A DNA stretch of 64,000 nt from assembly GCA_948146395.1 (NCBI GenBank), contig OX411547.1, positions 54,303,566 through 54,367,565 of the forward strand, written 5' to 3'. The position numbers and the translations under genes are program-made. This document shows positions 30,590 to 43,041 of the stretch, piece by piece. The notes under the pieces are model-generated. The model had not been told where the DNA came from and did no database searches. It was given only the letters and a program-made list of their open reading frames with translations. The DNA is from Fragum whitleyi. Lineage: Eukaryota; Mollusca; Bivalvia; Cardiida; Cardiidae. Numbering within the stretch: the first letter of the stretch is position 1; every line of letters begins with the position of its first letter.

Positions 30590-31722
30590 ATTTATTTTAA
30601 AGTTTTGTTGTACTTATTCTTGTTGATACATGTACAGAGGGAAATTGGAGAGGGAATGAAATAGATTGTCTTTGAAAGGAAGATGGATGGGACCATAGGT
30701 CTGGAATAATTCTTGTGTCCAACTTGTGTGACTTGCAGGGTTCTAAGGGACACAGGTTTTCCTTGTCTGAGACTCGCATATAATTAGTTGGGATTCCCAA
30801 AACTATCAGATGTGAGTTCCATGGACCCTCAACATTAGGAAAGAACTGAAGACTGTTTTAAACAGTCTTCAATTCTATTTTGAAATTTGAGTCTGAGAGG
30901 TTCATAAGTAAACAGTACTTTGTTCACCTTTAACCAGAGAATAAGTAAGTATTCATATAGAAAAAGTACCAGTTGATATATAAAGTAAAAATACTGCATT
31001 CAAAGAAGAGACTTTAAATTCCTGAGCCAAGACCCCAATAATCCAGTGTTTTAAGTCCATTTGATCTCATTTTGTTGATGCCAGACTAAAACCCTTAACT
31101 TAAGCTTTGGTTAGGACATTAAACAAGTAAATTTTCCATCTTTAAATGTAGCTGTAATTGGTTTTTGAGACAGTAAAGAATTCGCATAGTTTGCATATGG
31201 TTATTGTTAACTCATTTATGAACTACTGTAACAATAGAATTCTGAAATAGTCTAATTGAAAGAGAATGCAATTTATTGTTGAAATAATGTTTCAAAAGTG
31301 AGAATAAGTGCTAGATAGTGTATAAGACATTTCTTCTACATGTCATTTTAATGGAAATCCAGTTATGATAATCTTTATGAAGGATACGTAGAATTATGCA
31401 TAGACAATTGCAACAGCTTTGTATTTCAACATGCATATATAACATTAGTAAGATTGATCATTTGACTACCTACCTACTGTTTAGTCGATTAAATATTTCT
31501 TTGAGAAATATTGCTCAGACTGTTTAATTGAAAGAAGCGTTATACAACATTTTGAGGGTAAATCATATGAGAAAATAAGGGATGGCTTGATAGTAAAAAT
31601 TCTTCTTTTTTTTTTTACAATTGTTTCCTTGGTTTTCAATCAGCACATTAAAGGGAATAGAGTTACAATAGGATAATACAGAAAAAAGGCTTTTTGAAAA
31701 ATTTGTACTTACCTTTTAACAG

Positions 31723-32215
31723 TCAAGCCCTGCCTCCAAATGGTTTGCTAATTATACTCCACAGTCACTTTGCACATGCAAAACCAGGTATAATTTGCAA
31801 TCAGTTTTCATCGTTTTGTCACCCTGAACTCGGGGATGGTCTTCCTCAAGGGCAAGTTCGAAATTTTGTTTGGAGCATTGCTCTAGCATTTATGAATATT
31901 ACAAAACTTGTCACAGATATTCCACTCAATTTGTAGAAGCACCATCGAATAAGATACTGCTGTAGATCAAAGTTCAAGGTCAACACTTTAAGGCCAAACA
32001 TTTGCAAGCTCAAAATGTGTTGTTCCTGGGCAGCCATTCTAGATTTGTGCTAAAAAGGACATGTAAAGCTGCCTTTCGTTCAGGATGACCAATTGATGCA
32101 AACTGTTTGTGAATTATACCTTGCTTTGCATAAGAACTTGCATGAACTTGCATGGAAAGTGGGATTTGATATGCATACAGTTTGTACCATTTTGTCATCC
32201 TGAACGCAGGGCTGG
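31723..32215. repeat. Pair of family L hairpin repeats, inverted
   Basis: 31723-31850 and 32050-32215 share AATTATAC, TTTGCACATGCAAAACC / GCTTTGCATAAG and CATCGTTTTGTCACCCTGAA in opposed orientation. Similar sequence is at 56205-56315 and inside 23580-23740. Confidence 0.55.
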
Positions 32216-32399
32216 TTTCTCAGTAAGAAATGGTGGCTTAAAACTCATGATGGTTTGATCATGTTTGATGGCAATTGTTCTTTAATCTCATGCAATATCA
32301 ATTGTACTGTTTATCTAATTCAATGCAAATAGTAGTGCTTTTTGACTTATTACATGTATGTTCACATACAAATTCATATTTACATAAAATGTAATGTTT

Positions 32400-32405
32400 A
32401 ATAAA
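32400..32405 (+). terminator. Candidate polyadenylation signal AATAAA
   Basis: The canonical hexamer closest after the STT3B stop, in the sequence GTTTAATAAACCACC. A TTGTACTTG stretch follows within 15 bp. It is 1.8 kb from the stop, and other AATAAA hexamers occur further on (for example near 33070), so this is only a candidate. Confidence 0.3.
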
Positions 32406-32924
32406 CCACCTTGTACTTGTTTTTACTTACCATGCATAACTGCAGGATATTAATCAAAGAATTTTGCACAATTATAATTATTTTTCTTTTTGCAAAATGT
32501 AAATTACAGCAAAATCTGACAGTAATTTGTCTTTCACCACACTACAACCAAAGTTGCAAATTGATGCAGTGTGATTAGGTTTGAAATATTCTCTTTCTTT
32601 TATTTGTTGTGCAAAAATGGGATTACACTGTGTTTGCGCTCAAATATCCTGAATGGTCCTTTCTAGAGTGACAGATTACAATTCAATGGCTCTGTGCAAA
32701 ATAGATGTAACTGCCTAAACTGTTTTGAGCTGCGCTACTTATTTGAGCTAAATCAAAAGAAGAAAATGCTCAATGTAAAAATGTCTGAATACAAATATGT
32801 TGAAGACATCCTTTAGAATGTAATGAGTCATCATTGAAAGAAATTCACAGAATTTCAACTTATTCTCAAAGATGATCATCCATGAAATGCCCTATCTTAA
32901 ACCCTATCATCCTGAAAATTATTG

Positions 32925-33323
32925 ACAGTTAACAACATCCTAAAATTGACAAGGTGAATGATTTTGGAATTAAATGAGTGTGATGAGGAGTTTTGAGTGA
33001 ATATAAAGGGAGGTAACAAAATTAGCCCTATTTATTACCTCCCGTTACATACATATGTCTACAAGTTCAATAAATAACTTCCTATTTCTTGAAAAAAAAA
33101 TAGAAGAATCAGACACTTATTTATTTCAATTATGTCTGTGAAATCGCAACTTTGTCTGGCTATATTTATTTTGAATGCAGTTGATGATCTTATCTTTTTA
33201 GTGGTTTTGGAGCGTTTCTGAGTGGGTTTAGTGAGTGTTTGGAATAAATGATTGGAGTGCTGAGCGAGTGTTTTGAATGGTTTTAATGGACATGAATGTC
33301 AATTTAACGATCTTGTTAACTGT
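32925..33323 (+). mobile_element. Family E MITE, copy 1
   Basis: Inverted ends ACAGTTAACAACATC and GATCTTGTTAACTGT. The centre has GGGAGGTAACAAAATTAGC / ATTACCTCCCG. Downstream half rich in GAGTG/GAATG motifs. This is the most gene-proximal member of the family. Confidence 0.75.
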
Positions 33324-33611
33324 CCGCACTATGGAGGCCTCATGTTTAGACCATTCAACCTTGATATTGGTTAAAAGGATTGTCTTATTGATTGGGCCTA
33401 CCCTTAACAGGTTTAAGGTTTTCAATCTAGATATTCTATTATACATTCTAGTATATATTATTTTATTATAATATGACCCAGTGTGATTCTCTGGCTCGAC
33501 TTGTTTCATCAGTGCAGCTTCACTAAAGTCATCTGTTTGTCATGCTCTTGTTTAATCTCTTAGGCTGCTCAATCATCAATTAGTGCTCACTATTATGAAA
33601 AGATTTCTATT

Positions 33612-33834
33612 TTAACCCTTTTTCCTGCTGAATTTAGATTGTGTTTCTAATCAGTTGCTAATTTTGGAATAATTTTACCAATCTGGCTTATATAAAACCT
33701 ATATTAATTAAGTTGGATGCAGACAGTATAGACCAAGATAAGACTGCACATTTGTGCAGGCTTATCCTAGTCTATACTGTCTGTCATAGGTTTGTGTATA
33801 ACAGAAAAATTATGACCATTTTGGAAAGGGTTAA
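33612..33834. mobile_element. TTAA-bounded MITE with long central hairpin
   Basis: Runs from TTAACCCTTTTTCCTGCTGA to ATTTTGGAAAGGGTTAA. The central stem AGACAGTATAGACCAAGATA pairs with TAGTCTATACTGTCT around a GCACATTTGTGC tip (33721-33782). Confidence 0.75.
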
Positions 33835-33889
33835 TTTTGCACATATAAACTAGTCAATAAGAAAGTAGTGCATAAGTCAACAGACTTTG

Positions 33890-34099
33890 AGCCATCTTAT
33901 TTTTTGACCCCAGAATGGTATTGTTGCTGCTATATCGGAGTATTTCTCAGACAGCGGGCTACCTACCAGTTTACCTTCCAGATTAGACTGGTCCCTATGT
34001 TGGTTATCTAAAAATAGCATAGAATAGGCTATTCTGATAGTTGATAATGAGACCAGTCTACTCCAGACCCAAATGCAGGCCCAGGAAATCAGTTAGCCC
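33890..34099. mobile_element. Family M-like MITE, copy 3 (diverged)
   Basis: Ends GAGCCATCTTATTTTTTGAC and AATCAGTTAGCCC are eroded versions of the M ends. The internal GACTGGTCC / GACCAGTCTA arms and the ATAGAATAGGCTATTCT stem match 24442-24633. Confidence 0.5.
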
Positions 34100-34311
34100 T
34101 ATGTGTACTCTTAATAAGGACCAGTGTTAGATTTTGTTACCAGGCTATTGATGAACACAAGTTTTTTGTATAGAGAGTTATTTATATTTGGTTAAAAGTT
34201 GTAAATGGTCATTGAATATTGAATGTAGATAGTTAGATTCATTCCAAAGGACTTTGTATGTGTTATATATAAGAAACATTGTTTTCAGTATATTTCTTGT
34301 CTGTCTTGGTA

Positions 34312-34928
34312 CAGTCAATCTTGTTCTAGCAACCACTTCCATTAAACAACCACTTTTATTTAGTGACCATAATAAAAATCCCCTTCTTTAAATCAAAATA
34401 TTTTGAAATGTCCATGCAATTGTTCTAAAAATAATTGTAAAAGAATCCTTTGTTGAAAAGATCAATAGAATTGTCTCTTTGAGACGATTCTATTGAGTTT
34501 ACACAGCATAAAATTACTGAGAAATTCACAATAGAATACTTGTTCAGTCAAAGTCATCTTTCTGATTATACCCCACTTCGAAGAAGAGGGGATATATTGC
34601 TTTGCACTTGTCGGTTAGTCTGTCCATCCTTAGACTATTTTTTGTCTGGAGCATATCTCAAATAGTATGTAAGCAAGAATCATGAAACATCACAAGTGGA
34701 TAGATTTTATTAAGGATAAGTGCAGTGAACAAGAACTATAACTCTACTCATCATATTTTGTGAGTTATTTCTCTTTGTTGATTGGCCATTGACCTGCTTT
34801 AAAGGGGGAGCATAAATGTTTGAAAAACATCTCGTTTGTAAACAAAACTTGTATTAAACAACTATTTTTTTAAATAAAACGGTTTTGTTGTTACCATGAG
34901 TGGTCGCTTTATACAGGTTTTTCTGTAT
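34312..34928. mobile_element. Family J element, copy 1
   Basis: Left edge ACAGTCAATCTTGTTCTAGC next to AACCACTT; right edge GTGGTCGCTTTATACAGG. The internal stem CAATAGAATTGTCTCTTTGA pairs with GACGATTCTATTG (34459-34498). Possibly contains other nested fragments. Confidence 0.5.
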
Positions 34929-35257
34929 TTGAAAAAGATATTGCTCCAATGAGGTGGAGTTATCACCATATAGAAAGATTCAATTTCTGATATTCATACA
35001 TCAAACCATGTGTTGTTGGTACTCATTGGAATCGTCTTGGTTAGACGATTCCAACGAATACCTACAACATGGATTTACACAAAAAATAATATTTAGACTT
35101 TCATCCCAAATTGGGATTTGTGATCCAAACTGGAAGTACTTGTTTTAGGATTAGAATTTCTTCGAATTTTGAATTAGGATATCTCATGCTGTTTCAGATA
35201 ATTTTGACAGAATCATACAATATATCAAGATTGAATAATCAAGAATGTTACAAATAG

Positions 35258-35491
35258 TAACCTTTGTCATGCTGAACCCAGAATATTCCTGCTTTGGCAG
35301 GAGCTGAAGACAAACATATGTGCAGTCTGATGTTAGTCTACACCACCTGTTTCTCACTTTCAAACCAGATTTATCAATAGATTTAGTTTTTCAAATAAAA
35401 ATTGACCTATAAATGGTACTTTCAGTGCGTTTGGCCCTTTGATTTTGATGAAAATTTTTAGCCAAAATTTATTCAGCATGACAAGGGTTAA
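35258..35491. mobile_element. TTAA-type MITE, family G copy 2
   Basis: Opposite orientation to 5941-6177, with the same CATATGTGCAGTCTGATGTT and TTTCTCACTTTCAAACCAGA blocks. Ends GTAACCTTTGTCATGCTGAA and TTCAGCATGACAAGGGTTAA. Confidence 0.75.
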
Positions 35492-35802
35492 TCTAATAAA
35501 CAAACCTCTAATTGAGGAAGAGTATCAGTGCCAAAGCTGGAAATATCAATGATATGGTTAAGAATTTTGTTAACCAATGAAACTGTTAATTTAAACAGAA
35601 GTTCCATGTTGAGCATTCAAATTTATTAGTGGTGATCGACTTTAATGTTGAAATGAAGGCTGTGAAATATCTTTTGCCACCCACCAAGCTTTTTCCAGTT
35701 TATATGTCATTGACCCCATATTTTACAAGTTAATGACATTTGATATCTGGTTGGTCATTGTTTTAGAGGTATTGGCTGGCGGTTTTGGTTAGTCTAGCTC
35801 CT

Positions 35803-36031
35803 TTAACCCTTTCCTGTTTTACAAAATTTTGGACCTGTCCAAATTCAAAGGTTTTGCAGACGAAAATTTAAAGCGGATTTAATTTGAAAAATAACCATTC
35901 AGTAGGGTAGAAAATAGTGTGGAAAAAGAAGAAATTGCTTGTCAGAAGCAATTTCTTCTTTTTTCACAATGTTTTCTCAATCATAAAATCTCGGGCATGT
36001 TAAAAGCAGGGATTAAACAGCAAAGGGTTAA
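35803..36031. mobile_element. TTAA-bounded MITE, family Q
   Basis: Near-perfect ends TTAACCCTTTCCTGTTT and AAACAGCAAAGGGTTAA. The central hairpin AAGAAGAAATTGCTTG / AAGCAATTTCTTCTT also occurs in eroded form at 27.1 and 55.4 kb. TTAA edges recall piggyBac-type targets. Confidence 0.75.
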
Positions 36032-36550
36032 ATAGCAACTTCTGGTTAAAAGCAACAAAATTTCTTTATATCCCAGGGTTTCGACACTAACAGTGATCCA
36101 GAATCCCAATTATCCCAAAATGTTGGGAGCTCGAGGGATCCCATTATTTCAAAGTAAGGGATTTTGTTTGGATTGTTCTATATCAATAAAATTTAGGTGT
36201 TCTTTCAATCTGGGCCTGAGGTTATAAAACTTTTCTCAGGCTCAACTGTGAATTTTCTCAAATTTTGAATTTAAATAAATGTATGAAAATAGAAGATGAT
36301 AATAATAAGTTGTTATTTATAACAACTTATTAATATTATCTTTTATGTTAATACATTGAAATGAGTATCAAAACAGAATTGCAGCTTTAATCTCAAAATG
36401 AAATTAGAGAAAATTTTGAATTGAGAATGCGAAAAGTTTTATTACCTCAGGCCTTGATTGTATCATATTTTTTCAAGCCAAGCCATTCCTTACAATATTT
36501 AGGAACAAAATGAAGCTAGACCCTTGGCGCAAAAAGATTCTGATAAACAG

Positions 36551-36897
36551 TAAAACTTGTTATAAGGGACCACTAACATGACCACCCAAGCCACTAGTGG
36601 TTGTTAAAGAAATGTTGCTTAATACATGCTTTGTCTACAAATGAGAAACATATTTTTTTCATTGAAAACATTAAATGACAAAATTCTCTGTAATCATATG
36701 ATGTTAAAACTCAATAGAATTGTCTCTTTGAGACGATTCTGATGAGTTTTCACAACATAGGATTCATTTCCAAAAATCCTAAGACCTACCATACCTTCTT
36801 TTTTTTTGAAATATTTTTATTCAAAGAAGGGTATTTGGAAAATGGTCGCTTAATAAAGATGGTCGCTTGATATATGTGGACACTTGAGCAAGATTAA
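36551..36897. mobile_element. Family J element, copy 2 (short)
   Basis: Left AAAACTTGTTATAAGGGACC; right GTGGACACTTGAGCAAGATT. Carries the same CAATAGAATTGTCTCTTTGA hairpin at 36712-36750. A repeated GGTCGCTTAATA / GGTCGCTTGATA lies near the right edge. Confidence 0.5.
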
Positions 36898-37901
36898 GTG
36901 TATATAATAAACCTAAACTTTTCCTTGATATTTCTTTAGAATTCTACCTAGGGATATAAAGAAATTGGTCCCTTATTATCCAGAGGGATCCTTGTGGTAC
37001 ATGTAGGAATTCCTAGGGGACCTCATTGAAAAACAGTTAGTGCCGACCCCTGAATTCTTGTGTCAAAATGTTTTGAATTATGTGTGTTGTTGAGATACTT
37101 TAGGGGTTTAGGTAAAAGTATTGTAAAAGCCTATAAAAACAATGTATAAGACAAATGCAATAGTTTTACAGACCACTCGAAGTGAAATCTGTACTAGGAT
37201 AGGACGATTTATTGAAGGCAATGTTGTGATGAATTATGAAAAGTGAAATTAAATTTTTGAATATTATATATACTTTGTCTTTCTTGCTCTTAATACAGTT
37301 AGAGAAATGCTATGCCTACCTGCGTTCTGAATTCCTTAGCTGAATGAATGCGAAATGAAGTATGGATACAAAATTCATGTGATTTGGTTTTGAGTTTCAT
37401 ATCCCTATTAATTAATTGATTACTTTAAAAATGAGCTTGTGCATGACATTTCAGACAATAATCCACGTATGTGATGTGCAAACATTCAGGAGCACAGACA
37501 ATTACGAAGTGTAATTTGAAAATTGCCTAACTATCTACAGATACTTTGAGACCTTATTTATCTACAAATCACATAGTGAAGAGTCTGGTCAGGCTGTGCT
37601 GAAGCACAGACTGGCAAGAGTATTTTGCTATGCGCTCATTTGAAATTGTTTAAAATATTACACACAGGCTCAAATAATGTTTTCGTTCTCTTTTGACTCC
37701 ACTGCTCAGCAAGCTGAACTCATTGCATTGTGCCTATCATACATGTGTGTGTGCCTAAACTTTTTCCTTGCACATCTCTCCCAAACAAATAGATCTAAAC
37801 CATATTTTACCCAACTTGAGAGGATTGTTCTTAAGATGACCCTACTAAAAAGTTGTTCATGAATTTCCATGGGGAAAAAAATCATGAACAACTTTTTTTT
37901 C
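36898..37901. other. Unassigned intergenic DNA
   Basis: No exon or RNA recognised. A hairpin repeat lies at 37575-37640 (GAGTCTGGTCAGGCTGTGCT / AGCACAGACTGGCAAGAG), and a strong stem AAAAGTTGTTCATGA / TCATGAACAACTTTT at 37848-37898. Confidence 0.4.
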
Positions 37902-37999
37902 AAAGAGACTCAGGTGAGCGATCTAGGACCATCATGGTCCTCTTGTTGGAAGTTTGATTGAATCATAATTTTGAGTGAGGCAGGTTTTGGTCAACTCTT

Positions 38000-38515
38000 A
38001 TGTCCCCACATCCACAGGTTGGGGCATATTGTCTTTGCCCTGTCTGTTTGTTTATTACTCTGTCTGTTTGTCCGAAAAAAAATATCACTTAAACATTGGC
38101 CATAACTTTTGATAATCAAGTGGTATATTTTACAAAAATATCTTTGGACAAGAGATTTCTGTTGGTACCAAATTCAAGGTCATCAGTCAAGGTCAATGTC
38201 ATTTTTCAAGGTCAAATTTGTGGAAAAATTTAATTTTAACGTTGGCCATAGCTTATGTGTGGAAAGTGACAGCGTTCATATTTTACATGATTGCCTGGGA
38301 CAAGACCTTTCTTTTGGTACCAAGTTGAAGGTCACCAGTCAATGTCAATGTCATTTTTTAATGTCAAGATCATGAAAAAAATTACAACATTAAGGGGATA
38401 GCTGTTTTGCTCTGGAAGCATTTGTGTATGACTTATGGCTTTTTTTTTTCGACATAGATTTTTTGCATTATCCTGCGCCTGATGCCGAACGTTGCACAAG
38501 TAGGCCCCGCTCTTG
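38000..38515 (+). mobile_element. Family C-related array element in duplication copy 1
   Basis: Starts TATGTCCCCACATCCACAGG, closed by GGGGCATA, then a GTCTGTTTG tract. It has two cores with AAGGTCA(T/C)CAGTCAA(G/T)GTCAAT. It ends near TAGGCCCCGCTCTTGCTT, comparable to the CTTGTT ends elsewhere. Confidence 0.65.
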
Positions 38516-40019
38516 CTTTATTTAAAGCGACTGCTTGGTCCGTGATTTACGAAGAAACACAAATACACACACACGTTTAATTTATTAAAGAGAGGTAAAA
38601 TATCGCAAAACTTTACTCAAGACTCGCTTTTCGCACACATTCAATCTCGTTTCAACCCCATTCCAAAACCAACCACCGTGTGTAATTAGCTGTGCATGGA
38701 AATGTGACCAAGATTTTACTTCCTCCTTTATACGGAAAGCTGTCTTATAGAGGGATTTTCCGAATGACGTCACTAGCAAACCGAAATATGCCAGTACGAA
38801 GTTATTGTTTTGAATGAAGGTAAACAAGGTCGCTGAATTACTGGTCATAAGGTAGCCAGATAGATTTATTTCTGTATTAAATATTACATCATAAAAAAGC
38901 ATTACACATTATATCGCGTTAAAATGGCATGATATAATGATGATTATGTAACTTAAGTTATATACAAGGCATAACGCATTTATAAAGGGGACTTTTAAAA
39001 AAATCTCTTATTTCGATTGCGGCCCTTTTCTTCAAAAATTATTTCGTAAAACAAGTCGAACCGACTCCTGCATAAATCAAGCGTGTGATTGTCTGTCTCA
39101 AGCAAATCCGGCGAGTATAAAGGTCCTAAGCATATTTCAATTTCAAAAAATGCATTATTTCATCCGATCCATGTCTACACTGAGGGTTGGCTCGATAGAT
39201 AAGTTTCAGTGAGTAATCAAAGGTCAATTTCGTCTTCACTTGTAAAGACGAATTTGACTTTGATAACTTACTTAAACTTGTAAATCAATAATCCAATTCC
39301 CAGAACAAAGTTTCACTCAACGTGGAAGAAATCAGCGGTTTGCTTAGAGGTCTTTCTCTGAGAGTTATGATTCCTCTCCATTCGATTTTACAAGAATACA
39401 ATCCATAAAAACACAGCATAAGGTCTGAAAGGTTAAAGTCATCAATCGTCCATGAATAATGGGCTGAGAAAAATAAGCTTAATTACACATCTTCAAATTT
39501 CTGAATTTCCGACACTTTGCAACTGTCGTGTACTTTGCGCCGCCACGTGAAACCCATGTTTTAATGTTTTGTTTATTCATATATGTATGTATTTATTTAT
39601 TTATTTTTATATTTACCTTTGCAATATTTCCACTTCCTTCAACTGCTTCAGTTGTTTGAAAGTTTGAGAATACAAAATATCCTGTTAATATTAATATACT
39701 TATGTCGCATATTGACATATCACTAATGATTAATTGACCTAATCCGGTAAAAATTGAAAAAAAAAACTCGTTTATGGGATTCTTTTCTCTTTCTACAGTA
39801 TTTTTGATGCATAGAGTCATAGAAACGTAAAAGCGTGGGTCTATATCCCAGAGAGGATTAGGTGAACACAAAAGAAATTAACACCTTATTATTATCTAAC
39901 AAACTTTTAATTAGAAAAAGGAAATTAAATTCTTGTTAGATATATACAAAATCCATGCATGTGCAAAATTAAGACATATATTTCGTGTTAACCCTCGACC
40001 TAAACGACTGAATAAGTGA

Positions 40020-40670
40020 ACAGTTACATATAGCAACATCGTAAAATTGACTAAGTGAATAACATTGGTATGTTTTCGGATTTTGAAAAGCGGTTTTTGA
40101 ATTAAATTAAAGGGGGGTAAAAAATATCACATATTTCGTTCAAGTGAAGTGTTTTGAATGATTCGAGTAAGTGGTTTGAATGCATCAGATAGGGCGCTTA
40201 TCAATAAATTTAGATTGTTTTGGATAGGGATAGGTATCAGGATATGGATACAGTAAGAATGATTTTGGATTGGAGTTGAATGAGTGTGAGAAATGAGTTT
40301 TGAGTGAAATTAAAGGAGGGTAATCTAATATCGCTAATTTTGTTTAAGACAAACAAAATTAACGATATTAATTACTTCCCTTTAAAAGAATGTACGTACT
40401 TTTCCGGTTGTGTGTCTTCGTGAACATTTTACACTTTAAAATCCACACCAGCCAATATAAAATAGTAGAATAATTTAATCGATTTGAATTAAATATTGGT
40501 CGTCTTGAACGATTTCGAATTGTTTTCTAATGATTTCGGATCGGGTTTTTTTTATCGATTTGAGTGAGTTTTTTGGAATGAATGAATGAATGGAGAGCTG
40601 AGTGAATGAATTTAAATGATTTCGAACGGAATGACAGACAATTTGAGGATGTAAATGTTTGTAACTTTAA
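40020..40670 (+). mobile_element. Compound family E derivative in duplication copy 1
   Basis: CAGTTACATATAGCAACATC start, an inner second start near 40250, the AGGGTAATCTAATATCGCTA / ATTAACGATATTAATTAC palindrome, and the GAGTGAATGA-rich 3' half. The matching block in copy 2 is about 45617-46312. Confidence 0.6.
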
Positions 40671-40879
40671 CCTTGGAGATTCCTACGATCAACTGTACGT
40701 CCTGCAAGTGAGTTCGAGAATACTAGTTGAAAACTAGCCATTCTCATAAATCCTAGGGTTTCTAACTGAAAAAAAACCGAAATTAATTCTAAAAGAAAGA
40801 AACTAAAACAATACAAACACAAACAAATGACAAAACCAAAAGACAAACAAAAGCAACAAAGCCCGCATTTGGTAAAGTA

Positions 40880-41850
40880 CATGTAAGTAACATCGTGATA
40901 TCGACATTAATCTCGATCAAAACCGTTCTTAACGCTCGATCAGCGCTCAATTCAATACTATCAAAATACTCCAATCACTCAGAAATGCTAAAAAACGAAT
41001 CGAAACCTGAAATTTTCGGTCATAACGATCAAATTAATGCGCGATTTTATTGGTGGATGTAGATTTCAAAGCGTCTGATTAGACCAAAAGATGTATAAAA
41101 CAGGAAAATACGTTGATTTTTTTAAAGCTGCTCTTTCACTGATCAGGAAAATATAATTTTTGAAAATTTTCGTAAAATCAATTGGAAGAAACTACATTAA
41201 ATATTGGAACCTTTAAATATTAAGATTCAATCTGGTAATGCTTGGAAAGAAAGACTAATATTCCTGTATTTAGCAAAAATCATTCTGAAAAAATAAAGCA
41301 TCTACTAACGCCTTAAAAATTATTCTTCATTTTCGAGCCAACTGTTTACGCATCTGAATTCCGCATGTTTGTCATATTCAATCAAATACAACGGTAAAAG
41401 TATTTGAGAGCTGGAACTTCATATCATTACGAGCAAATATGAAAGATTATTGACGGAAAGTAACAATATTGTAATCCATAGACTGGAAATAAATGGACTG
41501 GACCCCTTTTCTGATCTTGCCACTTCGAAAAAATAAGTAACAAAATTATTGAAATATGTTGTTTTAAGTGCCAATGCCCTTCGGCTATTCTTAATTGTCT
41601 AAAAATACACACATTTCAAAATGTAAGAACAAGTTTTGTATTTTTTCTATGGAAAACTGTGAACGAGTAGCTTTAAAAGGAGATAATAAAATATGGTTTG
41701 TTTTGAAGAAATTGTCGATATTGTAATACTTCATCTTGATTTGATTAAACACTCACTCCTCCAACTCATTTATCAATTCCAAAACCATTTGAAAATCATT
41801 CGCCTAGGCAATTTCATAAGTTTAATTTAAGGTTAATTGTTTGGTCCGGA
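40880..41850 (-). repeat. Inverted family E derivative, duplication copy 1
   Basis: TACATGTAAGTAACATCGTG start is an inverted E end. The blocks GATCAAAACCGTTCTTAACG and CGCTCAATTCAATACTATC are the reverse complement of the E 3' half. A segment of about 600 bp then separates it from the other end near CATTTGAAAATCATTCGCC. Counterpart at 46530-47485. Confidence 0.5.
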
Positions 41851-42013
41851 GGCCGATGTCCGTTGCTGGACAGTAAACAGGTTTATTGTCACAAGAGAAG
41901 TAAGCCCGTCTTAAGCCAACAATGGCTTATAATGGAGATATAATATTGGTCCAGAAATAATCAATTAAACTTGCCATGGATGTTCCAATGTTGTTCCTTC
42001 TTCTATTTTTTAT

Positions 42014-42878
42014 GAGCTCATCTGAGCACAAATTGTGATTGTGCAAAGTCCCTCTTCAGTCGTGCAATGTGTGTTGTACACAATTTCTTTTAACATCTTC
42101 TCCTCCTGAACAAGTGGGCCAATCTTGATGAAACTTGGTAGGGATGTTCCTTTGTCCTTCAAATAAATGAAATTCACCCTTAACTTTTCCTTTACCCTTA
42201 AGAATAAGGGTGATAAAAGGAAAATCTTCAAAAATCATCTTCTCTGAAACCAGAAGACAGACAGCGTTCATATTTGGTATGTAGCATCATTTAGTGGATC
42301 TCTACTAAGTTTGTTCATATAAAGACCCTTGGATCATACTTGGGCTCCACCGGGGCCCAACCCTTTTTACATAGAACCAAGAGTGAAAACTTTTAAAAAA
42401 AACTTCTTCTCTAGAACCAGAGGGCACATAGCTTTCATCGTTGTTATGTAGCATCATCTAGTATGCCTCTAACAAGTTTGTTCATATCAAGACCCTGCCT
42501 CCACACAGGCGCATCCCCTTTAGCTCATCTGAGCATAATATGTGAAAATAGAAAAACCTTCAAAAATCTTCTCCAAAACCAGAAGGCAGACAGTTTTCAT
42601 ATTTAGTATATAGCATCATCTAGTGGACCTCTACCAAGCTTGTTCATATCAAGACCCTGGCGTCACATTTGGGCTCCACCCTGGGTCATCCCTTTTTACG
42701 TAGAATCAAAGAGCTAGAAGGCATATCCTTCTTGCTCTTGGCTGAAAATATTCCATGATATTGATCTTATGTAGAAGTTATCTCCTTGATGACATCAGCC
42801 TTTTTATTAACTATTGTGATGTCCCAAGGGTCAAAGAGACTCAAGGTGAGCGATCTAGGGCCATCTCGGTCCTCTTGT
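42014..42878 (+). mobile_element. Family B element, copy 3
   Basis: Starts AGCTCATCTGAGCACAAATT. Four diverged cores carry CAGACAGCGTTCATATTTGG-like blocks. It ends GGGCCATCTCGGTCCTCTTG then TT. Its 3' end forms the left edge of duplication copy 2. Confidence 0.7.
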
Positions 42879-42929
42879 TGGAAGTTTGATAGAATCATGA
42901 TTTTGAGTGTTGCAGGTTTTGGTCAACTT

Positions 42930-43003
42930 TTATGTCCCCACATCCATAGGTTGGGGCATATTATGTTTGCCCTGTCTGTTTGTTTGTTTCTCTGTCTTTT
43001 TGT

Positions 43004-43041
<38 letters not shown>

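Larger units (their letters stand above)
30590..32420 (+). other. Probable STT3B 3'UTR
   Basis: Non-coding AT-rich sequence directly after the stop codon. The first clear AATAAA I see is at 32400-32405, and weaker ATTAAA hexamers occur near 31489 and 31646. The UTR end is therefore a guess. The interval includes two copies of a hairpin repeat (31723-31850 and 32050-32215). Confidence 0.4.
37902..41944 (+). repeat. Segmental duplication, copy 1 (about 4.04 kb)
   Basis: Colinear with 42833-47579. It starts inside a family B 3' end (CAAAGAGACTCAGGTGAGCG) and ends near ACAGTAAACAGGTTTATTGT. Contains a C-like array element (about 38000-38515), a unique-looking block (38520-40000) and family E derivatives in both orientations (40020-40670 and 40880-41850). 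No convincing gene. Confidence 0.8.
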
